In this document: in pieces, positions 1 through 9,749 of the stretch
How positions within the stretch are numbered: position 1 is the first letter of the stretch
How the letters are laid out: each line of letters begins with the position of its first letter
DNA from: Trichaptum fuscoviolaceum
Lineage: Eukaryota > Basidiomycota > Agaricomycetes > Hymenochaetales > Trichaptaceae
Direction: 5' to 3'
NCBI GenBank assembly: GCA_910574455.1
Contig: CAJSYZ010000002.1
Coordinates: 3,497,671 to 3,561,670 of the forward strand
DNA: 64,000 nucleotides
Made by a program: the position numbers and the translations under genes
The notes under the pieces: model-generated
Databases searched by the model: none
Told to the model about the DNA's origin: nothing
What the model saw: only the letters and a program-made list of their open reading frames with translations

Positions 1-440
1 AAAGAACCGGCATTTGGGATCAGGAGAATGCGCTGAGATGTCCAACGGACGTTCCGAGGGTTCAAGGCGCTCGATAACACGCAAGCACGGCTCGTCTACG
101 GCGCACTTGGGTTTCTCGGTGTTCTCGAGCGTGACGCCAACCTGGTAGCCTAACTCAGGGCGCTCATCTTTCTTGAGCGCTTCTTCGGGCTGTGCAAAGT
201 AGTCCTCGACCAAGTCCAGGAATTCGCCATTGTCTTCTTCGGAGACCCGAGAATCATGCACAAGTAGTGCACCGTACGTGACTAGCGCATCGGCGGCCTG
301 TATGCTGTTCAGTCTGTTTACGTCGGTGAAAGGTTATCCTTGAACCGTACCTTCTTACACTCGGAAACAACAGCCTCGGACTCCTGTGGCTGGCGGAGAA
401 ACACGTCGAGGTCGATAATGGGGAGCGAAATAGTGGACAT
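1..440 (-). CDS. 2OG-Fe(II) oxygenase, isopenicillin N synthase-like (5' part only)
   Basis: This is the N-terminal part of a non-haem iron, 2-oxoglutarate-dependent dioxygenase; the catalytic jelly-roll with the HxD...H iron site lies beyond the left edge. Exon 1 is 351-440 (30 codons) and begins MSTISLPIIDLDVFL, the usual opening of the DIOX_N domain (LPIIDL). A short intron (GTACGG...CAG) is followed by exon 2 from 297 to the edge, which gives a helical stretch with TYGALLVHDSRV and LGYQVGVTLENTEKPKC. The phrase for 'alone becomes silent/strong partner' (YGALLVHD) is common in fungal members of unknown substrate. The gene is divergent from the UBC12 gene. Substrate cannot be told from this fragment. 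Confidence 0.72.
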
Positions 441-876
441 GGTCGAGGTTTGAGAGCAAGAGATTGAGCTATCTCCTGTCCAGACCATACTTCCTCCTAA
501 AGTACTTTCCACGCTGTAGGGCCCATGCGCCCGTATCATGCGCTACACTTGTTCCGAAGCCAGGTCACCCCAGAGCACATTGCAGCAATTCACTCGGAAA
601 GAAAGATAATAAGGTAAGATTGTGCTGGAAGATGCGTAACATATCCTGGTTTCTTCTGCTGTTTTGTCGCCAATGTTGGCTTCAAGTTGACGCGCGGCAG
701 CGACCGGACCTGACTGGATGACTTGATTAGTCCAGTCACCGGCACGCCACCCACAGCCTTTCCTTCCCGCCTTACACTCGCTCACCATTCGTCTGACATT
801 CCTCCTTTCGCTCTCAAATCTTTCTAGACTTTCTATCTCCTGCTAACCTCGGTTACCTGCTGCTCACGTCGCCATC
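441..876. promoter_or_regulatory. Divergent intergenic region, oxygenase / UBC12
   Basis: This stretch separates two divergent start codons and must hold both promoters. It has CT-rich runs just before the UBC12 ATG (about 780-875). I see no convincing TATA box and no coding exon. Confidence 0.4.
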
Positions 877-1766
877 ATGATTAAGGTCAGTGCACACGAC
901 GATCTCTTGATATCGGTCTCTCGTGGCCCATGGGCTTGGGGCATACCTGGATTACTGCAAATCCCATTGGCAAAGGACGACGTGTCTGACGCGTCTATCA
1001 TGTAGATCTGGAGTATGAAGAAGAATGAGGAGGCGGCCGCGAAGAAGAAGCCGAAGATGAGCGCAGCACAGCTGCGAGTGCAGAAAGGTGCTCATTACCT
1101 TAGTATGGTCAATTGCCAAATGCTCACCTCCTTGCATAATCGCCATTGTAGATGTAACCGAGCTAGAACTATCAAAGACTATGAAAGTAGACTTCCCAGA
1201 TCCTGCTGATCTCCTCAATTTCACTCTCACTATCACCCCTGATGAAGGTATGCTCGTCTTATATTCTTACAGTTTATGCTCTTAACGGAGATACTCTTCA
1301 GGAATGTACAAAGGGGGCGCGTACAAGTTCCAGTTCAGCATCAACTCAAACTATCCCCACGACCCCCCAAAGGTCAAATGTACACAGAAGGTTAGCACAA
1401 TTACATACATGTCATTCAGTGGTTAAGTGAATGTGTTTCGCTTGCAGATATATCATCCCAATGTCGATCTAGAGGGCAACGTATGCCTAAACATTCTACG
1501 AGAAGACTGGAAACCCGTTCTTAACCTCAACTCGGTGATTGTTGGTATACAATACCTTTTCCTCGAGCCGAATGCGGATGACCCGTTGAACAAGGGTATG
1601 CAAGAATTTTATTGCACTGTAGAATCGGGACTAACTTTTCATTGCAGAGGCTGCTGAGGATCTTAGACGAAACCGAGATCAGTTCATGCGCAACGTGAGG
1701 ACATCTATGGCCGGACGTATGGTTAATGGTGTACAGTACGATGAAGTACAAGCTCGAGAAGAGTGA
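877..1766 (+). CDS. UBC12: NEDD8-conjugating enzyme E2 (UBC12)
   Basis: This E2 accepts NEDD8 from the APPBP1-UBA3 E1 as a thioester and passes it to cullins, activating SCF-type ubiquitin ligases. Exons are 877-885, 1006-1087, 1152-1247, 1302-1390, 1448-1595 and 1648-1766, giving 180 residues, the normal size. The first exon codes for only three residues; spliced, the N-terminus reads MIKIWSMKK, matching the special N-terminal peptide of UBC12 (MIKLFSLK in animals) that docks into the NEDD8 E1 and separates it from ubiquitin E2s. The HPN motif is at residues 95-97 and the catalytic cysteine is C105 in EGNVCLNIL. The UBC fold continues to the C-terminus with the usual RRNRDQF helix. The gene is convergent with the HIU hydrolase gene. 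Confidence 0.95.
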
Positions 1767-2009
1767 TGTTCTATTGTTAGATGCCTGTAAGATCTCCTTC
1801 CGTTTACTATTTTTGTGGGATATTTTCGAGTCGTCCAACAGCTACTTTGCTTCTCCGTAATAGATTGCAACGGCTGTATGGTCCATCATATGTAATATAC
1901 CAATGATCTTTACACTCTCAGTTAGTAGTAAGATACATGCACAACTACGATAAACAAGTAAACATGTGCATGGAGATTACTTCCCTTCAAACCACAAACA
2001 TGGACTTTT

Positions 2010-2574
2010 TCAACTTCCTCTGTAAGTCGTATAAGAGTAGGGGCTAAGTAGCAATGGTATATGGTAGTGCTGATCGAGGTCTTGGATTTCAAAGGTTATC
2101 TACAATAAATGCGTAAGTTTGCAATGTCGAACATTATAGCAGATCGCGAACCTCAACCCATGGATAAAAACATTGTCTGTTTGTTGACTCGAAATACTCC
2201 TTGGTATGAAAGATGATTTTATAGAGGCCTGGACGCAAGACCGCAAGGTCTTCCACAGAGTCATGGGTAGGAGTCAGCAGATCCAAGCACCGACCGTCCT
2301 CATTTGTCTTTCTGTACATGATGAGAATTTCCGAGTCGACTGCCAGAGGAACGCGAGAAGGCGCTCACCCATGAGCTATGGGGTCGAAGGAGAATACATC
2401 GCCTTCTTCGGAAATCTTTCGGTGCCTTTGGAGAGCTACAGCAACACCCTGCGCGGGTTTACCTGTCGAAGAATCGAGCACTGTAAATGAAATGAAGATC
2501 TGAATATATGCGCTCAGACTACGAGATAGGAGAGCATACATACCGTGGCAGGTAATAGGAGACTTCTTAGACAT
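2010..2574 (-). CDS. 5-hydroxyisourate hydrolase (transthyretin-related)
   Basis: The enzyme hydrolyses 5-hydroxyisourate, the product of urate oxidase, on the way to allantoin. Exons on the minus strand are 2544-2574, 2369-2480, 2152-2311 and 2010-2099; the spliced protein has 130 residues, the normal length. The signature residues are present: H10 in ITCHVLD, R55 in NEDGRC, the HYHIPLLLSP strand (H112, H114) and the C-terminal tetrapeptide YRGS that separates the enzyme from true transthyretin. The last exon has to be spliced in to obtain YRGS; reading on past exon 3 gives a false early stop. There is no PTS2-like extension, and a cytosolic or peroxisomal site cannot be decided. The gene is divergent from ABZ1. 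Confidence 0.93.
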
Positions 2575-2856
2575 AGTGGTAAGGAAGGAAGATGGTAGTT
2601 CTGCTTGAAGCAATCGAAGTAGTACTCACTGTATGACGTCTCTCGGTGCCACGCCATGCCAGTGCGGCGACTCAAAACTTGAAGCTCGGCCACTGGCAGT
2701 GCCATTTCTGGCCCGGGTGTTTAACTGCACCCACCACCATCTGTGATTTCCGGATCATCTTGCTGCTCTTGCACTCATGCATTTCCCTTAGCTCGAATTC
2801 TGAGCTTTTCCGGGCCATTTCTTGGATAACCTATTCATATTTTCCTCCTTATAATA

Positions 2857-5206
2857 ATGGACACTTCGGCTGATTCACCGCGAATCTTGATAATCGACTC
2901 ATATGACTCCTTCACATACAAGTGAGTAGGAGTGCCATGGCTCTCTGGGCACCAGATAAATCTTACACCAATCCTCAAATAGCCTCGCGGACCTCGTCAA
3001 GAAAGCAATTCCAACAGCTAAATTATACATCGTGAAAAACGATGAAATTCTCATCGACCGCCTCATCGACTGCATCCCGAGTTTCACAGCTGCTCTTGTA
3101 GGCCCTGGCCCTGGCTCACCTCTGGTTGCATCCGACATCGGTATCGGAAGACACCTGTGGAACCTTCCTGATCATATTTCACTACCAGTGTTTGGTGTCT
3201 GCCTCGGCCTTCAAAGCCTAGGAGTGGAATTTGGGGCTACGCTCAAGAGGCTAGAAGTTGTGAAGCATGGTCAGGTTGCGAAGATCGTTCATAATGGAGA
3301 CAGGTTATTCGAAGGAATTGCGCAGAATTCCTCAGTCGTACGATATCATTCGCTCCATGTTGATACAAATGGTGCATCAAAACTGGAGCCTTTGGCTTGG
3401 GCCAATGATGGGGGAGACAACGGAGATGTAGTCATGGGACTAAAGCATCGGTCAAAGCCTCTTTGGGCCGTGCAATATCATCCGGAGTCTGTCTGTACAG
3501 ATTCTAGTGGTCTCCGTCTTCTTCAAAACTTTTGGAAACTTGCTCTAGAGTGGTGGGGGGTGCATGGCTTAGTGCAGAGACCCTGGGATTCTCGCTGCGA
3601 AGTTAATTTTCGCAAGAATGAATGGCCTTCTTTGCGGCTCTCTAATAATCCGCAATCGAATTTCGCTCCCCAGAGGCTGAAGACCGTCTCTATCTCTGTA
3701 CCGGGGTTGGACGTGCTTCAGATCTGCGAAGTTCTCGGAGTCTACAAGGGCAGTACAGATTTTGTACTTCTTGATTCTGCCGCTGCACCCGGAACACATG
3801 CTATTATTGGAAGCATCGGTGCTTCTACCCTTAAGATACAGTATTTCGTAGGCGATAAGCATGTTACTCTTTACAAAGGGAAACGTCAATCATCGTGCTC
3901 CTTGGGTTCATCGGACATTTGGACCTGGCTGGCGTCGTTCATGCGTACCAAAGAAGCAGTAGGAGGAAACGAAGATATCCCGTTCTGGGGCGGACTTGTC
4001 GGGTACCTGAGCTACGAGCTTGGTCTTGAAAAATTAGACCATACTCTTCGTCACGATCGTCAATCTGCAAGAAGCTTTCCTGATGTCAACTTAGTCTTTG
4101 TCGAGCGTAGTCTGGTTTTGGATGCAATTTCAGGCAAAGTGCACCTGCAGTCCCTCATAACTGGCGATGATGTCTGGTTCGCGTACACGGCTTCCATGCT
4201 GAAACGAGCTGCCAGTGGTGGCGACAAAGGCATTGGAGGGCTACCATTGCATAGGGCTGTGTCGAAGGGGGAACCAGTCGTTTACTGTCCGGAGAAAGAA
4301 GCCTATGTTTCGCGAGTAAAAGAAGCTCAGGAATACCTCTTTGCGGGCGAATCCTACGAGCTATGCTTAACAGCACGCACTCGTATAAGAGTTCCGAAGT
4401 CACCCGGTCCCTCGTCCCAATCCTCTTGGAATCTGTACAAGAGGCTAAGATCCGTCAACCCTGCCCCGTATGCGGCTTACATGAGGCTGCACCCTACGAC
4501 TCTCCTGTCTTCTTCGCCGGAAAGGTTCCTATCGTACTCGAGACCTCCTTCACGTCTCCAGCTTCGACCGATCAAGGGAACTGTACGGAAGGGAAAGGGG
4601 ATGACATGTGAACTCGCTGAAGATATCTTGAACAGTCCGAAAGAGATCGGAGAAAACCTGATGATTGTGGATTTGATCCGCCATGACTTGCATGGTGTAA
4701 TTGGCGCCGGCGTCGACGTGAAGAAGTTCTGTGGAATCGAGGAATACGAGACAGTCTGGCAACTTGTCAGTGTGATAGAAGGCAACGTTGAACCTGAGGT
4801 CTCAGAGCAGCGTGGTGATACCAGCCAGATTGGCTGGGAAGTTTTGAAGGAAAGTCTTCCACCGGGCAGCATGACGGGGGCTCCAAAGAAGCGAAGCGTA
4901 CAGATCCTTCAGAACCTCGAGGAAGACGACCGTTCCATATATTCCGGGGTCATGGGCTATTGGTGCGTGAGTGGAGGTGGTGACTGGTCGGTCATTATTC
5001 GCTCTTTATACAAAGTCGAGGAGGACCGTCGCAATGACGAGACGATCGAGCTTGCTGTACATGCGCAGGAAGAATACGAGGAATGGTTTGCCGGCGCGGG
5101 CGGGGCAATCACTGCGCTTTCGGATCCCGAGGCAGAATGGGATGAGATGCTTGTCAAGCTTCAGTCCGTTTTGAGAGCTTTGGCGGTAGATAACGAACAG
5201 CAATAA
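2857..5206 (+). CDS. ABZ1: Para-aminobenzoate (aminodeoxychorismate) synthase, PabA-PabB fusion
   Basis: This bifunctional enzyme makes 4-amino-4-deoxychorismate from chorismate and glutamine, the entry to p-aminobenzoate and folate. Exon 1 is 2857-2921 and exon 2 is 2983-5206; the protein has 762 residues. The N-terminal class I glutamine amidotransferase carries GPGPGSP, the nucleophile C95 in FGVCLGLQ, and the His-Glu pair H188/E190 in QYHPES. The C-terminal chorismate-binding half carries SPERFL, PIKGTVRKG, GENLMIVDLIRHDL, PPGSMTGAPK and YSGVMGYW. The PIKGT lysine is diagnostic for PabB; anthranilate synthase has PIAGT. The order amidotransferase then PabB is the fungal and plant arrangement. 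The start lies in a short first exon ending in DSFTY|N, the conserved opening of the amidotransferase. Confidence 0.95.
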
Positions 5207-5454
5207 ACAATTCAAACTAGACAGCCTTGGTTCAAACAACCTTTCACTTACCTTGAACGTTGCATTCATCTGCGACTTGCATAAATATCATTATTTTTTT
5301 CATTTCTTCCATTCACGCATTCAACGTGCCTATTATCACGATTCCAACTCGTCCTACATATTTACACCTCATGTTTGCATATTACATCCTCAACGGTGAC
5401 AGCTCTCTACATATCCATATTCAACATATCCAACAGCTACATGATGTATTCCTA

Positions 5455-6414
5455 CTACTTTGCATACCGGTCAATAGATCCTTTGGCGCTCTCCGCGCTT
5501 CCCAGGAGTTCGGTTAGAATGGTCTGCATGTCTTTCGGCCTGCGACCAAGAATTTCTTCCAGCAGTGGATCGATCACAGCACACTCTCCCTTCTTCAAGG
5601 CCTCGTAAGTCGTTGCCCAGAGTTTAGCAAATTCTGGCCCGAGTTTCGCAAGGGCTGCTGAGGAAGTTGCATATTCTTCTGGTTTGACATACTTGACGAG
5701 GATATTCCGTTCAATGAGATCGGATATGATGACGGCCAGTTGAGACAATGATAATACCTCTGGACCGGAGAGAAGGATCGTCTTGTTGAAGTATGACGTG
5801 TCCCCTGCGGCAGCTTGCGCAATAAGCTTTGCGGTCCCCTCGCCAAGCTCATCTCTGGACACCCATGCGATACCTCCATTTCCATCATCCGGAATGGCAA
5901 CCTCGCTTGCCCCACTTGATGGGTCAAAGAAGCCCAGATACAACGGATATGACTCGCTGTAAATGCCTTCTCGGATAATTGTGTATGTAAGACCACATTC
6001 CTTGAGGTAGGCCTCCGTGTCAATGTGTGCACGCATCACTGCGGCAACGCTCTCGCTGCTCGAAGGCGGGCCGGCAAAAGCAAGGCTCGTATAGAAGATG
6101 TGCTTGATCTCAGAGCGCTTCGCAGCATCAATGGCGTTTACATGGTTCTTCACGCGAAGTTCGTGTGCTATTGATGGATAGGAAACGAGGAAGAGTATGT
6201 CAGCCCCGGAGAAGGCAGACTCGAGCGAGGCAGTATCAGAATAGTCGCCTCGCCTTACTTTGACTTTCGAAGAAGGGTCGACAGAAGGTACTTTGGAGGG
6301 GTTGTGTAGAGAGACGATGAGCTGTGAGGGCTCAACGAGCTTCAAGATATGTTTGAGCACAGATGACCCAAGCCCTCCAGTCGAGCCTGTTAGGACAATG
6401 CGCTTGGAAGACAT
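5455..6414 (-). CDS. NmrA-like / QOR2-type NAD(P)-binding oxidoreductase
   Basis: This is a single-exon protein of 319 residues of the atypical short-chain dehydrogenase (NmrA/TMR) family. The Rossmann dinucleotide motif is at the extreme N-terminus (IVLTGSTGGLGSSVL), followed by GADILFLVSYPS, HIFYTSLAF and the TIIREGIYSES segment typical of the family. The active-site Tyr of classical SDRs is not evident, so it may be a redox sensor or a quinone or isoflavone reductase-like enzyme. I chose the ATG at 6412-6414 because the Rossmann strand starts five residues later; an in-frame ATG 24 nt upstream only adds a weak extension. It is convergent with ABZ1 and divergent from the GH28 gene. Confidence 0.85.
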   Translation of the reverse strand: MSSKRIVLTGSTGGLGSSVLKHILKLVEPSQLIVSLHNPSKVPSVDPSSKVKVRRGDYSDTASLESAFSGADILFLVSYPSIAHELRVKNHVNAIDAAKRSEIKHIFYTSLAFAGPPSSSESVAAVMRAHIDTEAYLKECGLTYTIIREGIYSESYPLYLGFFDPSSGASEVAIPDDGNGGIAWVSRDELGEGTAKLIAQAAAGDTSYFNKTILLSGPEVLSLSQLAVIISDLIERNILVKYVKPEEYATSSAALAKLGPEFAKLWATTYEALKKGECAVIDPLLEEILGRRPKDMQTILTELLGSAESAKGSIDRYAK

Positions 6415-7180
6415 ACTGTAAGTCAGAGTCTGAAACAAAGCAGTTTTGGTAGATATTCAGAACTGTTTACTCAGCGAATGCTCTACTAGTAGCACGTAGC
6501 TATTAACAGCCCATCTGACGTCAATTCCCTGGTAAACGGTTGAGTCGTAGCCTCTGCCAGTGGGTCCAGCGCTGGCAACTATTAGTTGACTGTTACCGTC
6601 GAGCTCGACGTTTTAGAGATAGAAAGCTTCGAGTCAGTGGGGGAAGGGTCAGGAGCTTGACTATAAAGAAATTACAAAGGTTGACCCCGGGTAAGGTGAC
6701 AGAAGGAGAATAAACTTAAAGTGCCGCTGTCGGACCGTACGGACCGGACATTCCCCGCCGATCATTCTGGGTTGAATTTGGTTGAATCTATTTATCCATG
6801 TGGTCTTCCTTTGGTCCCTTCCTTCTTACCGGCCCCAGTCTACGTGCCTCAATCGTAATTTGCCCAGATACCCCATACAAATGTCAGGACGACGTCACAG
6901 CCTCTGACAACTTATTCGCGGGCCGTGAACATTTATCGACGACGTCAAATCTGAGGATTGTTCTTTCGATACGCGACGGCAACCAATAATGTCATTTAAT
7001 GGCGGTTCCGACTTCATAGAAAGGTTTCGGGCGCAGATCACATGCCCATTCATCGCAGGAACATAGCGCTACCGAGCCCCATCTGAGCTTGTTGGCAATC
7101 GTATAAATTTCGAGACGAATGAGACAGCGAGGAGGTCCCACCGTTCGTAGCTCTGCATTGGATTGAAGTTCGGTATCGGT
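6415..7180. promoter_or_regulatory. Divergent intergenic region, NmrA-like / GH28
   Basis: About 0.77 kb lies between two divergent starts. A TATA box (TATAAAT, 7102-7108) sits about 75 bases before the GH28 ATG and is a plausible core promoter. I found no coding exon here. Confidence 0.5.
7102..7108 (+). promoter_or_regulatory. Candidate TATA box of the GH28 gene
   Basis: The sequence TATAAAT lies 73-79 bases upstream of the start codon at 7181, a normal spacing for an inducible fungal gene. This is a motif match only. Confidence 0.5.
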
Positions 7181-9487
7181 ATGAAGCCTGTTACTCTTTC
7201 CCTCTTGACCTTTGCCACAATCGCATCTGCGTGGAAGACCTTCACCGTCCCGCACACAGTCGGTGCAGATGACGTGCCAGCTCTCAATGCTGCGATCGCC
7301 AACTACTCGACGAACGCGACGATCCTTTTCAAGAAAGGCGTTACTTACAATCTGTTCACCGCGATCAAGTTCCCTACCTTGACCAATGTGGAGATCAGTG
7401 TCCAAGGTAACCTAACCTACCCGAGTGACATTGCTACTGTTCAAGGTGTGTACTGGAGGATAAAGAGCCATTGATCACCTTTCTAATTTTGTTATTCAGC
7501 TGTCGTTGGCTCTTCTGTGAGTATCCCTTCGATGGGTTATAGCCAGGCTGACCCTTGCTTTAAAACGTGAAGGGGTTCCCTGGTTCCTGGTAAGCAGTTT
7601 CTCCTCTATATGAAATCCTTTCTTTCTCACGGACATGCTAGGATAACATTCACTGGGGGTACCAATGTTACTTTACGTGGATCTACAGATCCGAAATGGG
7701 GTTGGATTGACGGCCATGGTCAACCTGTACGCGAACGTTTTAACTCCTTGAGACTTAAGTCAGTTTTTCATTGGATATTGGATATTGCAGTGGTGGGATG
7801 CCGTTCAACAAACGAATCGGCCTCATGGGATTGCGTTCAAGAAGATCAAAGGCGGTGTTATCCGGGACTTGAAGATCTGGAAGGTGAGACCAGAAGCTTT
7901 ATTTGCGTACACGTTAGCGAGAGTTGAGGATTTGATTGCAGCCCGTTGCATGGGTTTTCTCGACGAGCGGATCCAGTAATGTCCACATCTTCAACAACCA
8001 AATTCTCGCAGTGTCAAGTACAGGCGTGAGTGTTTTACAATAAGAGGAGAAAGACATTCTGACTATGTCTTACCGAGGGCAGTCCTTCCCCTTCAACACG
8101 TAAGAGGTTTCTGGCCTGCTGTTCAAGTTCTCATAGCGTTATTAGCGATGGTTTCTCCGCTGGTGGTACCGATCTCATATTCGAGAACAATCATGTCGAA
8201 AACGGAGATGACTGCCTAACTGTTGGTGATGGTTCGAAGAACATCGTCTTTAAGTGCGTAACAGCATTCCCGGTTGATGGTGTGCTTACTTAACTTCATT
8301 TAGGAACTCGTACTGTGGGTGACCCACATTTAGCCTAATATTACGACGTTCTTAATCGCGCTCGCAGGTGCCAACGGACATGGTTTATCTATCGGCTCAC
8401 TCGGTTCGGGCGGCGCGGTTGCAGATGTGGAAAATATCCTGTGGGTAGCAATGCACTTCATGTTGAAGATGATGCTGAACAATATCTAGCATTGAAAATG
8501 TCGTCGTGGTAAGCTTATTCGTTGACTAAACTTCCAATTAGTCCTCATCTATCCACAGAAAGACTCTCTCTACGCGGCTCGGTTCAAGAGCTGGACCGGA
8601 GGCAATGGAGCTGCCCGAAAGTAAGTTCAACTAATAGTAATATGTGAATTCTTGTTCGGCGGCGCTCAATGACCGATCACCTTGAAAGTGTTACGTGGAA
8701 GAACATCGGTTTCATTAACGTGTTGTTCCCGGTAAGTGTGGCAAACGCTGTTATCGAAGTGCAACCTCTGAGAGTTCTCCTTTTAGATTTATGTCACACA
8801 GAAGTATGTTGAATGACAAACACCAATTCGCTATCTAACTATATTTTGCGATCAGCTATTATGATCAGGAAGTGAGTTACTCTCTTCCATCAGGTCGATG
8901 GCCATTCATTTTTCTTCCTCGCTGCGCAGACCGGCTCTCCGTCAGATGGCACTAACACGAATAGCACCCATGTCGAAGACTTCTTGTTCCAGGGCTTCGC
9001 GGGCACCATCAATGAGTAAGAGTTCGCTTGAGTCATGCTTGAAACGCGCGGACTCATGACACTACGCCGTAGCAAAAAAAATTACGTGGAGGGCTCTTGC
9101 ATCACTGATCCATGCTGGTGAGTACATAGTGGTTAAAGGAGATGTCTGCTCATCGTGCCTTTTTTAGGTACGCCGTGTCTGGTGCAACCGGAAAGGAGGT
9201 GATCATCTTCGACCTGTACCCCGGAACCGGTGAGATGCGACCAGCTTCCGCAAAGTACTTTTAATTAATCATGTGTGTAGCGACAAACATTGTTGCAAAG
9301 GATATCTTCGCGAAGACAGAATCTGGCGCTCGGGTAGCCGTAATGTGCAATTCAACAGCGGTGCGCGTCTGCATTCAAGTTGGTTTCCAGATCGAGAGTT
9401 GCGCTAATCATTCACATGTAGGTTTCCAACGATGTGGGCTTTGTGTGCCAGGATGGACCGTATGTTCCTACCCGCGCAGGGTTTTAA
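7181..9487 (+). CDS. Secreted glycoside hydrolase family 28 (polygalacturonase-type)
   Basis: This is a pectin-degrading right-handed beta-helix enzyme. It has 421 residues in 20 exons: 7181-7445, 7500-7516, 7573-7589, 7642-7726, 7791-7883, 7942-8025, 8083-8099, 8146-8253, 8304-8314, 8368-8440, 8490-8508, 8559-8620, 8689-8731, 8787-8803, 8856-8871, 8930-9015, 9073-9117, 9168-9229, 9281-9360, 9422-9487. Residues 1-17 form a signal peptide ending ASA. The GH28 catalytic set is complete: NTDGF with D194, the D214-D215 pair in NGDDC, H237 in GHGLSIGS and the RxK pair R271/K273. Several N-glycosylation sequons are present. The missing G before DD and the single-residue details suggest an exo-acting or rhamno/xylogalacturonan member, but I cannot separate these. 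Six exons are 11-19 nt long. Confidence 0.9.
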
Positions 9488-9749
9488 AATCGGCATTAGG
9501 TAGCATTTGCGCCGTTGTTGTTTTGCTTCCGCCTGCGAATTACACGTATGTGGCGCCTCCACAGCGGCTTCCCAATTTGTATATGACATTTGCTGGATCA
9601 GGAAAGAACCGCGTCAATTATGGTAATATTCTTGACTGACAGAAGTCACTCTTTCGTGTGACGGGAAGCTCAAGTATAAAGGTCGTCCTCATCCCATCGC
9701 TGCTGTCCATCTTCTCTCTTCCCGACGTCTATCTCCTCCCCGCGACGAC

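Noticed and set aside
3569..5269. Several antisense frames over 60-130 codons within the ABZ1 gene
   Set aside because: They mirror the codon structure of a well-supported gene and have no motifs.
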